Shown piece by piece: positions 1-10,100 of a DNA stretch of 64,000 nt (position 1 is the stretch's first letter; every line of letters starts with the position of its first letter). A model generated the notes under the pieces. The model was not told where the DNA came from and ran no database searches. It worked only from the letters and a program-made list of their open reading frames with translations. Origin of the DNA: Acidobacteriota bacterium (GTDB lineage Bacteria > Acidobacteriota > Thermoanaerobaculia > Gp7-AA8). A program made the translations under genes and the position numbers. Where the stretch lies: positions 1 to 64,000 of the forward strand of contig QHVT01000012.1 in the NCBI GenBank assembly GCA_003223645.1, in the 5' to 3' direction.

Positions 1-9
1 AGCGACAAA

Positions 10-145
10 AGGTGGTACCTCTATACGGCGCGGGTCAGCCTGCATTGCGGGGTTCAAACCTCCACAGAAAAAACGACCTCTACGCGTCTTCAAGCAACGC
101 CAGAGGTACCGCAGACTGGCCCGCCCTCGCAACTCCCGTTTGGTC
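10..145 (-). ncRNA. Candidate structured ncRNA, possibly 6S RNA-like
   Basis: Perfect long-range inverted repeat GGTACCTCT/AGAGGTACC (13-21 vs 109-117). Minus-strand segments GCGGGCCAGTC and TTTGAACCC resemble 6S RNA. No convincing ORF. Ends uncertain. Confidence 0.3.
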
Positions 146-400
146 AACGGTGGTCGTCAGCCGCCGGTGGTGCCTGCATTCTGACTTCTGCATTCCGGTG
201 CCGTGCGCGAAAAGCACGCTTCGAGCGAATCGAGCCAACTACGCAGCGCTGCGGACTCTAGTTGTTCGGCGAAACCGGAACGCTCGGACGGGTTTGTCGC
301 TGCGCTCCGGCGCCCGGGGCGGGCGAGCGAAGCGACCGCGTTCCCCCACCCCGGGCTCGGAAGCGGGCGCGGGCTCGGGCGCGGGGCTGCGGGTGGGGCG

Positions 401-1015
401 TCAGCGCGCGACGTAGCGCAGCACGGCCACGTAGTGGCAGATGCTGCCGGCGATGACGAAGAGGTGCCACACGCCGTGGGTGTAGGCGACGCGCTTCGAC
501 AGCGCGAAGAAGCCGATGCCGATCGTGTAGACAATGCCGCCGGCGATGAGCAGCGCGACGCCGGGCGCCGGCAGCGCGGCGCGTAAGGGGCCGAAGGCGA
601 TGACAATCAGCCAGCCCATCAGCACGTAGAGCGCGATCGAGAGCACGCGCATCTTTCCGTGAAGGAAGACGTCCTTGGCGATGCCGAGGGCGGCCAGCGT
701 CCAGATCGCGCCGAAGAGCCACCACCCCCACGCGCCGCGCAGCGTGACGAGCGTGAACGGCGTGTACGTGCCGGCGATGAGGAGATAGATCGCGCAGTGG
801 TCGAAGACGTGGAAGACCTGCTTCGCCTTCCCGTGGCGAATGCTGTGATAGAGCGTCGAGCTGAGATACGCCGCGATCATCATCGCGCCGTAAATCGAGA
901 GCGCGGTGAGGCGCCGCGCGCCGCTGGAGACGACGATGAGCACCGCCGTGCCGGCGACCGCGAGCGCGGTGCCGACGACGTGGGTGATGGCGTTGAAGCG
1001 CTCGCCGGGATACAT
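401..1015 (-). CDS. Hemolysin III / PAQR-family membrane protein
   Basis: 204 aa; GERFNAITHVVG start, STLYHSIRHG, HVFDHCAIYLLIAGTYTPF and polytopic pattern typical of hemolysin III. Confidence 0.9.
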   Translation of the reverse strand: MYPGERFNAITHVVGTALAVAGTAVLIVVSSGARRLTALSIYGAMMIAAYLSSTLYHSIRHGKAKQVFHVFDHCAIYLLIAGTYTPFTLVTLRGAWGWWLFGAIWTLAALGIAKDVFLHGKMRVLSIALYVLMGWLIVIAFGPLRAALPAPGVALLIAGGIVYTIGIGFFALSKRVAYTHGVWHLFVIAGSICHYVAVLRYVAR

Positions 1016-1076
1016 GGCGGGGGAGACACTAACACCTGTTGCGCGGAGCGGACGGGCAGGGATTCAGCGCGGGATT

Positions 1077-1170
1077 AGGCGCATAGGCGCATAGGCGCAA
1101 AGTCTCATAGGAGGCCGCCGCCCGACCCCGATTCTCCTATGCGCCTCTGAGCCTATGCACCTCTGAGCCT
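1077..1170. repeat. Intergenic inverted repeat built from tandem 8-mers (GCGCATAG)
   Basis: GGCGCATAGGCGCATAGGCGCA...TCTCCTATGCGCCTCTGAGCC read directly. Confidence 0.7.
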
Positions 1171-1173
1171 CGT

Positions 1174-4131
1174 TCAGAACCTCACACCCACCGAAACGCG
1201 ATACGTCCTCGGCGGCTGGTACGCGAGGTTGTTGAGCGGCTGTCCGAAGTTGGCGGCGCGCTGGTAGTGTGTGCCTTCGACGGGTGTTTGCGTGAAGGGG
1301 TTGAAAGACTGGAGTGTCGCGGAGCTGGCGGCGGTGGTGACGCCGGTGCCGAGGCGCAAGGGATCGAAGATGCCCTGCTCGTTGAAGACGTTGAGGATGT
1401 CGGCCTGCGCGAAGAAGAGCGCGTGCGTAAAGCGCAGCGCGAGGTTCGTCGACGTCACGTCCTCGGTGCGGAATGCTCCGCGGTCGCTGAAGTAGTAGGG
1501 ACCGTTCGGGATTGCGTTGTAGCCGGGATTCGCAGGCGCGCCGGTGTATCCGGAGGTGCGGATCTGCGCGGACGCGGAGTAGGGAAGGCCGGAGTCGTAC
1601 GTCTGCAGCACGGAGACGAAGAACGGTCCGAACGAGCGGCCGGCCCACGCGCGGAGACGGTGGCGCTGGTCGCCGGAGAGATAGCCGACGGGGCTGAAGC
1701 GCTCGTAGCTCATGAACTCGGCGTAGTAGATCGACGGATCGAAGTTCGCGATCGGCCCCGCGTTCATGTTCTCGCCTTCGTCGTTGCCGCGCAGCTTCGA
1801 CCAGGTGTAATGCACGCCGGTTTGATACGCGCCCGGATTCCAGTGCGCCTGCAACTGCACGCCGCGATAGGTGCGCTCGATCCGATCGCTGTTGCGGATG
1901 AGGAGGAGATCGACCGGGATGCCGAGCGGCGTCGTGGTGCGGCGCGTCGACGGCGTCACGCTGGCGACGAAGAAGTCGTGCCAGTCGCGCGCGATGAGAT
2001 CGATTTTCGCGTATGCATTCGTCGCGAGCTGAATGCCGTACCCGGCGGTGATCTCGCGGACGTAAGGCGAGCGCAGTGAGCCGTCAAAGTACGCGGCGAA
2101 GCCGGGAACGCTGCGCGTGCCGCCGGTGCGCAGGTTCGTCGCGCTCGTGTTCGCGGTGCCGCCCTGCTGCGTGTCGAAATACGCGAACAGCTGGCGGATC
2201 GCGTCGTCCATCGTGACGGTGAGGTTCTGCGCGTTGATCGCGGGGCCCTTGTACGCGAAGTCGATCGACGCGGCGTTGCCGGCGAGCTGGTTCGCGGACG
2301 CGATCGCGTCGCCGATGCGCGTCGTGTACTCGGCGTACGACGCGCTGAAGCGCTGCCGCCCGTCGCCGCGCGGATCGAAGTGCGCGGAGAGGCGCGGCGC
2401 GAAGCGGCCGTTGTCGGAGGCGAGCGTGCCGTCCGCATCCTGCGCGTGATTGCGGTCGTAGCGAACGCCGGCGGAGATGCTCCAGTGCGTTCCGATGTCC
2501 CAGCGATCGCTCAGGAACGCGGAGTCGGTGCGCAGCTCGTTGTAATCGGCGGGCGTGAAGATCGGCGACCAGCGGATGAACGTGCCGCCGCCGTTCGCGG
2601 TCGTCGGCGTGATGACGGGATAGAGCACGCCGTCCTTGAACTGCACGCGCGTGACGAAGATCGAGAAGTCGCTGCCCGACTGGTGATCTTCGAGCAGGCG
2701 CTGTTCGGTGAAGCGATCGATGCCGGCGACGAGATCGTGGCTGCCGAAGCGTCCCGTGTCGAGGAACGCGTTGGCCTTGATCGTGACGTCGTCGTTGTTG
2801 CGCCGCTCGTCTTCGCAGACCGCGCAACGCGACGGCGAATGGAAGCGTGTGTTCGCGTTCGCGCGATCGAGCAGCAGCGTGCCGGTGATGCGATCGGTCG
2901 CCTCCGATCCGCTGTGCAGTCCCATCGTGCGGCGCGAGAGGTTTGCCTGCAGCAGCACGTTCGACGCGAGCACGCCGTCGTAATGCAGCGCGGCGAGCGA
3001 GTCGGGATCGTCCTGCGTCGTGAGACTCGCGAGGTCGTAGAGGTTGGCGTTGAAGCGCGCGTTCGTGCCGCCGGTGTGGACGCGGAAATACGAGCCGACG
3101 AGCGAGTGGCGCGCGCCGAGGGTCGACGTCAGTTTTCCTTCGAAGCGTTTCTGATCGTTGCCTTCGCTGTAGTCGATGCGCGGCGATGCGGGCGTCGACG
3201 GATTGCCGGCGAACGCGGGAATGGCGATCGTCTGCCGCGCCTGATCGTTCTTGGCCCAGCGCCCCGAGGAGAAGAACCAGAGGCGATCGCGGAGGAGCGC
3301 GCCGCCGGCGGTTGCTTCCCAAACGTGATTCAGCTGATCTTCGCGCGCTTCGCCGGCCGGCGTCTGCGCGGACCATTTCGGATTCGAGAGCGAGTCGCGC
3401 AACGAGGCCTCGAACGCGTTGCCGCCGGAGCGCGTGATCGTGTTCACGACGCCGCCGGTGAAGCGTCCGTATTCCGCGGGGATCGCGCCGGTGAGGAGCG
3501 TCGTCTCCTCGATCGCGTCCTCGACGTACATCGGCCGCATCTGGCTGCGCGTGTTCTCGGTGACGACGACGCCGTTGACCAGCGCAAGGTTGTCGTAGCC
3601 GGCACCGCCGGAGATTTGCAGCTGTCCGCCGGTGAGCGTGTTCGCGGTGACGCCGGGCGCGAACTGCGCGGTGGCGAATTGATTGCGGAGGATCGGGAGG
3701 CGATCGATCTCGCGCAAGGGGAGGGTGGTGGCGATGGGGGTGGTCTCGAGGACGGAGGGCAGTTGTCCGACGGTGATGAGAACTTCCGTCGACTCCGGAT
3801 AGAGCGTGACGTCGGCGCGCGATGTTTGCGAGAGATGGAGCTCGACGTTTCGCGTCGGCGTTCGCAGACTGCCGGCGCTGCCCTTGATCGTGTAGTCGCC
3901 GGGAGGCAGTGCAGAGAATTGATACGCGCCCGACACGCCGGTGACGGTCGAGCGCGATCCTTGTAATGCAGGGGACGAAATCGTGACCGTCGCCGACGCG
4001 AGCGGATGGCCGCTCGCGTCGTAAACGGTCCCGGTCAGTGTCGCTGTCGTTTGCGCGAGCGCGGGCAATGCCAACATCAACGCGATTGCCGCGAATGCGC
4101 GACAGATCCTAGAACGGCACGTCCTCGTCAT
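1174..4131 (-). CDS. TonB-dependent receptor with N-terminal carboxypeptidase-like regulatory domain
   Basis: 985 aa; signal peptide, [21 protein letters not shown] domain, plug and barrel, C-terminal aromatic VSVGVRF. Confidence 0.9.
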   Translation of the reverse strand: MTRTCRSRICRAFAAIALMLALPALAQTTATLTGTVYDASGHPLASATVTISSPALQGSRSTVTGVSGAYQFSALPPGDYTIKGSAGSLRTPTRNVELHLSQTSRADVTLYPESTEVLITVGQLPSVLETTPIATTLPLREIDRLPILRNQFATAQFAPGVTANTLTGGQLQISGGAGYDNLALVNGVVVTENTRSQMRPMYVEDAIEETTLLTGAIPAEYGRFTGGVVNTITRSGGNAFEASLRDSLSNPKWSAQTPAGEAREDQLNHVWEATAGGALLRDRLWFFSSGRWAKNDQARQTIAIPAFAGNPSTPASPRIDYSEGNDQKRFEGKLTSTLGARHSLVGSYFRVHTGGTNARFNANLYDLASLTTQDDPDSLAALHYDGVLASNVLLQANLSRRTMGLHSGSEATDRITGTLLLDRANANTRFHSPSRCAVCEDERRNNDDVTIKANAFLDTGRFGSHDLVAGIDRFTEQRLLEDHQSGSDFSIFVTRVQFKDGVLYPVITPTTANGGGTFIRWSPIFTPADYNELRTDSAFLSDRWDIGTHWSISAGVRYDRNHAQDADGTLASDNGRFAPRLSAHFDPRGDGRQRFSASYAEYTTRIGDAIASANQLAGNAASIDFAYKGPAINAQNLTVTMDDAIRQLFAYFDTQQGGTANTSATNLRTGGTRSVPGFAAYFDGSLRSPYVREITAGYGIQLATNAYAKIDLIARDWHDFFVASVTPSTRRTTTPLGIPVDLLLIRNSDRIERTYRGVQLQAHWNPGAYQTGVHYTWSKLRGNDEGENMNAGPIANFDPSIYYAEFMSYERFSPVGYLSGDQRHRLRAWAGRSFGPFFVSVLQTYDSGLPYSASAQIRTSGYTGAPANPGYNAIPNGPYYFSDRGAFRTEDVTSTNLALRFTHALFFAQADILNVFNEQGIFDPLRLGTGVTTAASSATLQSFNPFTQTPVEGTHYQRAANFGQPLNNLAYQPPRTYRVSVGVRF

Positions 4132-4555
4132 CCTCCATCACCTCCGCACCGGGGCCGGGCGCCGACTTGCCGCTGGTTCGCGCCGGCGCGTAGCCGCCGC
4201 GCTCACCGCCGCCGCCGCCTTCGTCGCCGCGCCGGTCGAGCATCTTCATCGTGTTGGCCACGATCTCCGTCCGGTACTTCTTCTGTCCCGATTCCTTGTC
4301 GTCCCAGCTGTCCGTACGGATCGAGCCCTCGAGGTACACGAGTTTTCCCTTGCGCAGATACTGGCCGCAGATCTCGCCGAGCTTGCCCCAGGCGGTGATG
4401 TTGTGCCACTCCGTGCGCTCCTGCTTCTCGCCGGCGCGGTCCGTGAACTTCTCGTCGGTCGCGACGGTGAACTTCGCGACCGTGGTCCCGTTGGGCGTGG
4501 AGCGGATCTCTGGATCCTTACCGAGGCGGCCGACCAAGATGACTTTGTTGATCAT
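4109..4555 (-). CDS. ssb: Single-stranded DNA-binding protein
   Basis: [18 protein letters not shown]...[12 protein letters not shown] and acidic tail DDEDVPF. Confidence 0.97.
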   Translation of the reverse strand: MINKVILVGRLGKDPEIRSTPNGTTVAKFTVATDEKFTDRAGEKQERTEWHNITAWGKLGEICGQYLRKGKLVYLEGSIRTDSWDDKESGQKKYRTEIVANTMKMLDRRGDEGGGGGERGGYAPARTSGKSAPGPGAEVMEDDEDVPF

Positions 4556-4702
4556 GGGATGATTTCTCCTTACACGCGCATCCCTGAAATTTTTTCGCTG
4601 AGCGCCGGTCGATGACCGGCATGCGCGGTCCCGTGTGGTGTGCAGGATTTTAACCGGACGGATGGGTGGGCGGACGATTTTCTACTTCCGGTAGACGAGG
4701 GA

Positions 4703-4783
4703 AAAGCAGAAGGCAGAAGGCAGAGGGCAGAGGGCAGAGGGCAGAAGGCAGAGGGCAGAAGGCAGAGGGCAGAAGGCAGAAAG
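4703..4783. repeat. Tandem heptamer array (GGCAGAR)n
   Basis: About 11 consecutive GGCAGAA/GGCAGAG units. Confidence 0.9.
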
Positions 4784-4786
4784 GCC

Positions 4787-4881
4787 CGTCATCCTGAGTC
4801 GGCGAAGCGCGACGAAGGATCTCAAAATGCGAAAGCGCGCAATTTCGAGATCCTTCGCCGTCTTCGCGGCTCAGGATGACG
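4787..4881. repeat. Palindromic element, CGTCATCCTGAG...CTCAGGATGACG type
   Basis: Long imperfect inverted repeat with terminal CGTCATCCTGAG/CTCAGGATGACG; related copy at about 51165-51231. Confidence 0.85.
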
Positions 4882-4946
4882 CGCAGCTTCTTGCATTTGC
4901 ATTGCTTTCGACTTCTACTTTCCTGCTTTTACCTTTCGGCTCATTT

Positions 4947-5381
4947 ATGAAATGCGTGATCCAGCGCGTTCGACGCGCATCCGTGTCCGTCGGTGAAGGA
5001 TTGGTGTCTGAAATCGGCGCCGGCATGCTCGTTCTGGCGGCGGTAGAGAAGGGCGACGGCGAGCAGTCGATGATTGACGCGGCGAAGAAGATTCGCGAGC
5101 TGAGGATCTTTTCCGACGACGCGGGAAAGATGAATCGCGACGTGAAGGAGGCGGGCGGCGCGATCCTCGCGGTGTCGCAGTTCACGCTGGCGGGATCGAT
5201 CGCGCGGGGACGGCGGCCGAGCTTCGACAACGCCGAGGAGCCGGAGCGCGCGCGAACGTTGTTCGAGTTGTTCGTGCGCGAGCTCGCGGCGGGCGGCGTC
5301 GACGTGAAGACGGGCCGCTTCCGCGAGATGATGCTCGTCTCGCTGGAGAACGACGGGCCGGTGACGTTCGTCTGGCCGTAA
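4947..5381 (+). CDS. dtd: D-aminoacyl-tRNA deacylase
   Basis: MKCVIQRVRRASVSVGEG, LAVSQFTLAG, start trimmed from the ORF track. Confidence 0.95.
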   Translation: MKCVIQRVRRASVSVGEGLVSEIGAGMLVLAAVEKGDGEQSMIDAAKKIRELRIFSDDAGKMNRDVKEAGGAILAVSQFTLAGSIARGRRPSFDNAEEPERARTLFELFVRELAAGGVDVKTGRFREMMLVSLENDGPVTFVWP

Positions 5382-5432
5382 TCGCGGCCCGCCTTGTAAG
5401 CAGAAGAACGATCCGGCGGTCTGATCGCATAT

Positions 5433-5699
5433 ATGAGAACGGCGTTGACCATCCTGGTGGCGGCATCCGCCGTCGCGGCGCACGCAACCACTCTCACGTG
5501 GATTTCAGGTTCGACGACGAAAGTGGAACAGATGATCGGCGACTGCGATTACACGGCCGAGGCGAAGACGGGACACTGTGTGCCCACCACCAGTCAGACC
5601 GCCACGCGCGCCAGAGTCCTCGGCACCGACCTCGGCGCGTCGTTCGAATCTACCACTAATACTAATGCCAGCGTTGATGGTGGGCGATGTGCGCGCTGA
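5433..5699 (+). CDS. Small secreted hypothetical protein
   Basis: 88 aa with signal peptide-like N-terminus; no family recognised. Confidence 0.4.
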   Translation: MRTALTILVAASAVAAHATTLTWISGSTTKVEQMIGDCDYTAEAKTGHCVPTTSQTATRARVLGTDLGASFESTTNTNASVDGGRCAR

Positions 5700-5723
5700 C
5701 TGATGAAATCCGTGGCGGCCGAC

Positions 5724-6125
5724 TTACCGGCGCACTGTAGATATTCGCTTGGCTGCTACAACGCGCTCTGATGGTAATGATCGCGCGGGAGACTGTGGGC
5801 TGGTTCTAAACTGCACGACTTCCGAGATTAACCTGTCGCCGAGCCGATCGCGCTCGACATCGAGATCGTACTCGGTTTGCAAATTTAGCCAGAACTGCTC
5901 CGAGGTTCCAAAATACCGCCCCAATCGCAGGGCGGTATCTGCCGTGATACCACGTTTATGAAGCACGATCTCGTTCACACGACGCGGCGGTACGCTGATG
6001 TCTTTCGCCAGCCTGTACTGCGTGATGTTCATAGGCCTGAGGAATTCCTCGAGGAGGACCTCACCTGGATGAACGGGTGGTAGGCGATGAGCGTTCGGGG
6101 CTCGGCGAGTTTTAGTGGTAGTCAA
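5724..6125 (-). CDS. higA: HigA-family antitoxin (XRE), TTG start
   Basis: HPGEVLLEEFLRPMNITQYRLAKDISVPPRRVNEIVLHKRGITADTALRLGRYFGTSEQFWLNLQ. Confidence 0.93.
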   Translation of the reverse strand: MTTTKTRRAPNAHRLPPVHPGEVLLEEFLRPMNITQYRLAKDISVPPRRVNEIVLHKRGITADTALRLGRYFGTSEQFWLNLQTEYDLDVERDRLGDRLISEVVQFRTSPQSPARSLPSERVVAAKRISTVRR

Positions 6126-6300
6126 CGATCTCGACTCATATGCGTTACCTGTCTCCCAGCGAAAACAAATTCGCCCATTGCTTGTTCACGGCGATACTCC
6201 ATTGCCCGGCTCGATCACCTTTGAGCTTCTCCAATCGGTTGCTCGGTGGCACCAGTCAGTCGTCGATCCTCGTCGCCGCATTGAGCATCTTTAGCCGCCG
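6112..6300 (-). pseudogene. higB: Degenerate higB (RelE/HigB toxin) remnant, 5'-truncated with three internal in-frame stops
   Basis: Minus-strand frame reads RRLKMLNAATRIDD*LVPPSNRLEKLKGDRAGQWSIAVNKQWANLFSLGDR*RI*VEIVDYH*, matching the HigB C-terminal consensus without indels. Confidence 0.88.
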
Positions 6301-7715
6301 TTCTTCGCCGTTCCGTTCTTGTTACCGTTCCTGGCTGGACGACGCCACGCGGATGCGGAGCCAAGACGACCGGGTACTCGTTCGAGCTTCCCCGCATCAC
6401 GAAGGCGATAGAATACTTCTTTGACCTTATTTTCCGAGGTGATGCCAGTGATCTGTCGCGCTACGGCGTTGTTGATTTCGTCATTCTTCTTCAAATAGGT
6501 CAATATGGCCTCTTCGGGCGACGCCAGTCGTTCGTGGCGAATATGAACCACAACGCTGCTGTCTCGATCCTCAATGACAGGATCTTTGAGGCGTAAAGCC
6601 CGCATGGCTTGGAATGCTGTATTCAGTCCCTCACCCACATCTTTGTTTGGCGGATCGGGAAACTTGTTGATCAGGCGAACTATTACGCCGTTGCGCGCGA
6701 ATTGCTCGGTGAGAATGTTTTGCGTTGTAATGTGGCCCGGAAGCCGGCCTGGGCTCTCAATCTCGATTCGATTGTCAAACACACGGATCTGAATATCGGC
6801 TGCTATGCTGTAGTCTCGATGAAGCACCGCATTCGTGATAATTTCGTGCAGAGTCTCATTCGGGTACTTTATACTCTCGAGACCCATCGGCCCCATAACC
6901 TGGACGCCCTCCACTACTCTTACTGTTTCTCGAACAGCTGCAGCAATCTGTTCATAGAGCCAACCTTCGATGGTTATAGGATCGAATGCTAATGTATCTC
7001 GCGCGCCAACAGTATCTGTTGTCCGATACCGTAACAGCTTGATCCCGCACCGTTTCGGTAAGATCGCCTGTGGTAACTCTGAAAACAAGAGCACGGCTGC
7101 CACAGTTGGCTTGTCGCCTGAAAGCAGAAGTTGCTTGCGCAGCCACTGTTCTGGTTCTGCAGTCGGAACAACGTTCAGCAGGAACTCCAGGGCGACAGTT
7201 GAGTTGGTGACAACGACAGGGTCGGTACTTACCGTTTCGCTCTCGAACGACGTGATTCCCTTATCGAGTCGGAGACGTGCCAATTGATCTTCCAGCATTT
7301 GTGGAAGATTCTGTGCACCGCGGCGGACGTATGCGATGCCGTCCGTCGCCTTGACGATTTCTCTAGTTTTGAGGACTTCAAGTTGGAGTACCAAACCTGA
7401 ATCGGTGGCGCTGCGCAGGAATGTTGCTCGAACGTACGTGCCCAGAGGGGAAACTTGTTCGAAGGCTTGAAGATGTCCGTTTGCTTCCTCTGGATCGGCG
7501 AAGCCTCTCCAAGATCGAATCTTGGCTCCGCCCGGACCAGTACGTTCATCGATACCGACATAGAGCTCGCCGCCTGCAGCATTCGCGAAGCCAGCGATCG
7601 TCTTCGTCAGCTTTCCGGGGGCAATATCTCTGGACTTTAGATCGTGAAAGTGGCCTTCGGGCAGCGCCAAGATAAGATCGCGCTGCTCGATCGACACGTC
7701 AGCTACCGTCACCAC
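6291..7715 (-). CDS. AlbA_2/Schlafen-type putative DNA-binding, ATP-binding regulator
   Basis: ESxxxDLK-type AlbA_2 N-terminus (GHFHDLKSRDIAP...ANAAGGELYVGIDE), HREI-like LHEIITNAVLHRDYS. Confidence 0.85.
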   Translation of the reverse strand: MVTVADVSIEQRDLILALPEGHFHDLKSRDIAPGKLTKTIAGFANAAGGELYVGIDERTGPGGAKIRSWRGFADPEEANGHLQAFEQVSPLGTYVRATFLRSATDSGLVLQLEVLKTREIVKATDGIAYVRRGAQNLPQMLEDQLARLRLDKGITSFESETVSTDPVVVTNSTVALEFLLNVVPTAEPEQWLRKQLLLSGDKPTVAAVLLFSELPQAILPKRCGIKLLRYRTTDTVGARDTLAFDPITIEGWLYEQIAAAVRETVRVVEGVQVMGPMGLESIKYPNETLHEIITNAVLHRDYSIAADIQIRVFDNRIEIESPGRLPGHITTQNILTEQFARNGVIVRLINKFPDPPNKDVGEGLNTAFQAMRALRLKDPVIEDRDSSVVVHIRHERLASPEEAILTYLKKNDEINNAVARQITGITSENKVKEVFYRLRDAGKLERVPGRLGSASAWRRPARNGNKNGTAKNGG

Positions 7716-7884
7716 ATCCGCTATCCTAGCAAACGGCGCGCTGGTTGCGTGCGGCCACCCCCCTATTCCGCTGCAAGCACGTCATCTATCAGGACAGATG
7801 CGGGTTACGCAATCGCAACGTAGCGCGAGCGGCATTCGCCTTGATCGCGGCTTTGCATCGCCGTGAAAGTTTCTTATATCGCGC

Positions 7885-9111
7885 TTAATGCACCAGCAGC
7901 ATCGACGGCACGCCCTTGGGATCGTGCAGGCGCAGATAGAACCAGCCGATGCCGGCCAAGCCTAACAACAATCCCGGCGTCTCGCCGCCGCCCTGCACGC
8001 CGCATGGCCAGTGGCGGCGGGTGTGGTGGTAGTAGTCGATTCCGCGCACGCCGATCGCCTCGGCCACGCCCATCCATTGCGGGTCGTCGATCACGTCGGC
8101 GGCTTCGATGAAGAGCTCGGCGTTGCCGGCCATGCCGTGGCAGAGCGCGAACGGGAGCTCGCTGCTCGGCTGCGACAGCGGCGCCTGCGTCGCGCGCAAT
8201 GCGACGAGTGCTTCGTCGCGATATGCGGTGTCGCCGGTCAGTTGCCAGGCGCGCAGGCGGGAGAGGCCGATGCCGGGCGCGCCGTGGCACCACGCGAGTC
8301 CGCACGAGAATTGCTCGGGCTGTCCTTCGGCATTGATGCGGCTTCGGAAGTCGGGCCAGTTCTGATGTTCCTGTGAGAACCAGGAGCGCTCGTACGCGAA
8401 GGCCTCGTTGGCGACGTCGAGATATTTCTGCTCGCCGGTGGCGTGATGCAGCTCGAGGAGGGCGACGCCGGCGCCGGCGGTGCCGTGTGAGTAGCCGGTG
8501 AGGTCGTGTGCGGCGACTTCTTTCGGAATCGATCCCCACGACACTCCGCGCTCGCTGCGATTCACGGTGCGCAGGAGATGCTCGCCCGCGCGCTTCACCG
8601 CGTTGAGCATCCACTTCTCGCCGGTGCGCGCGTGGAGGCGCAGGAGTGGGCCGATCCAGCCGGCGCTGCCGGTGAGGACATCGAACGACGGTTCGGAAAC
8701 CTCGGCAGCCGCTTTCTTGACGACCGCGAGTCCGCGCTCGACGAGCGGCGCGTCGTCGAAGAGCGCGCCGATCTCCGCGGCCGCGAATCCTGCGCCGAAT
8801 GCGCCGTTGTAAAACGCGGATGATCCTTCGGCGGACACTCCGTTTTTCGGCAGCGCGTGCTCGAGTGCCGCGCGCGCGGTCTCGCGCAGCAGGGGATCGG
8901 GGCGGAAGCGATCGAGTTGCGCGAGGAAGAGCGCGATGCCGCCCGTGCCGCCGTACAGGTCGCCGCCGAACGATTTGTGGGCGACGCGCCATTGATCGCC
9001 GCACAGTTCCATCGAGTCGCCGAGCCAGTTCGCGCGTCCGTTCCAACGAACGGCATCGCGGCAGAGTTGCATGCCGATGCGCTGCGCGACGTCGAGATGG
9101 ATCTCGCTCAT
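7885..9111 (-). CDS. LanC-like lanthionine cyclase
   Basis: YSHGTAGAG, AWCHGAPG and LCHGMAG: the acid/base His and Cys/Cys-His zinc-ligand motifs of LanC. ATG 2 nt after the upstream stop. Confidence 0.93.
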   Translation of the reverse strand: MSEIHLDVAQRIGMQLCRDAVRWNGRANWLGDSMELCGDQWRVAHKSFGGDLYGGTGGIALFLAQLDRFRPDPLLRETARAALEHALPKNGVSAEGSSAFYNGAFGAGFAAAEIGALFDDAPLVERGLAVVKKAAAEVSEPSFDVLTGSAGWIGPLLRLHARTGEKWMLNAVKRAGEHLLRTVNRSERGVSWGSIPKEVAAHDLTGYSHGTAGAGVALLELHHATGEQKYLDVANEAFAYERSWFSQEHQNWPDFRSRINAEGQPEQFSCGLAWCHGAPGIGLSRLRAWQLTGDTAYRDEALVALRATQAPLSQPSSELPFALCHGMAGNAELFIEAADVIDDPQWMGVAEAIGVRGIDYYHHTRRHWPCGVQGGGETPGLLLGLAGIGWFYLRLHDPKGVPSMLLVH

Positions 9112-9113
9112 CG

Positions 9114-10100
9114 TCAGTTCTCCGTCTCGTACAAATCGGCCGAGCCGGCGTTGAGGTACGGCTTGTCGATGCGCAGTCCGGCGGTGCCGAAGAGCGCGTG
9201 CAGCTCGGCGAGACGTCCGTCGACGCTCTGATCGCCACGCGTCCAGGCATTCCAGATGGCCTGCGTGAGAAGGCGCGAGCGCGAGAGTCCGAAGCTGTCG
9301 CCGGCTCCGGGATCCTCGGCGAGTCCAACTCCGGGAAGGAGTCGCTTCGTGAAGAGCGGCACCGGCTCGCGCAGCGAGTCTTTCACGCGCTCGTAAATGC
9401 GCGGCACGAGTCGCGAGAGGATGCCGAAGTAGCGCCGGCCGCAGTAAATCACCGAGCCGTCGGCGCGGGTGTAGCAGCCGCGGTTGTTGAGGATCTTGAA
9501 TCGGAACGGAACGAGAAAGGCGTTCAGCGTCTCCGACACCGCGGCGACGAGGTCCTCCGCTCCGCGCTCTTCGATGTTGAAGTAGACGCGCAGCATTCGT
9601 CCTTCGGTGAAGCGATCGAACGGCGTCTCGCCGACGACGATGTAGAAGCCGGGCTGCGCGTGCGGAAGCTCTTTCGCGAAGAAGACGCTGATCGGCGAGC
9701 CGTGCGCCGGCATGCCGCCGCCGTTCGGCATCGCCCACTGGCCGGGCTGGGCGAGATACACGCGGTCTTCACGCGAGGCCCACAAGCCGCCGGCGGGATC
9801 GGGTTGCCAGAACAGCCAGTCGTGTTCCCATCGCTCGCGCCCATGATTCGCGGCGGAGAGCAGCGGCGTGATGTCTTCGCCCATCGTCGGACGTCCGGCG
9901 GGACGCGTGTAGAGGCGATCGTAGATCTCACTCTGCAGATGCACGTAGAGCGGACTCGTGGCGAAGAGCGTCGGATTGCGTTGATAGAGGACGGCGGGAT
10001 CGGGAAGCGGCAGCGACTGCCCGCCGATCACGATCTCGTACGGCGAACGAATTACCACCGAGCCCAGATCGCGCCGCAGGTCTTCCGCAATCTCAGGCAT
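9114..10100 (-). CDS. HopA1-family protein (putative phospho-Ser/Thr lyase of class V lanthipeptide type)
   Basis: FNIEERGAEDLVAAVSETLNAFLVPFRFKILNNRGCYTRADGSVIYC is HopA1-like. Start MPEIAEDL overlaps the kinase stop. Confidence 0.85.
   Translation of the reverse strand: MPEIAEDLRRDLGSVVIRSPYEIVIGGQSLPLPDPAVLYQRNPTLFATSPLYVHLQSEIYDRLYTRPAGRPTMGEDITPLLSAANHGRERWEHDWLFWQPDPAGGLWASREDRVYLAQPGQWAMPNGGGMPAHGSPISVFFAKELPHAQPGFYIVVGETPFDRFTEGRMLRVYFNIEERGAEDLVAAVSETLNAFLVPFRFKILNNRGCYTRADGSVIYCGRRYFGILSRLVPRIYERVKDSLREPVPLFTKRLLPGVGLAEDPGAGDSFGLSRSRLLTQAIWNAWTRGDQSVDGRLAELHALFGTAGLRIDKPYLNAGSADLYETEN

Noticed and set aside
45-70. tRNA T-arm-like GGGGTTCAAACCTCC
   Set aside because: No complementary 5-bp T-stem, no D- or anticodon arm and no acceptor stem; treated as part of a possible ncRNA instead.
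2380-3966. 528-aa plus-strand ORF
   Set aside because: Shadow of the TonB-dependent receptor gene on the opposite strand.
7874-9328. 484-aa alternative-frame ORF over the LanC gene
   Set aside because: The other frame (7885-9111) has all LanC motifs; this frame is Arg-rich shadow.
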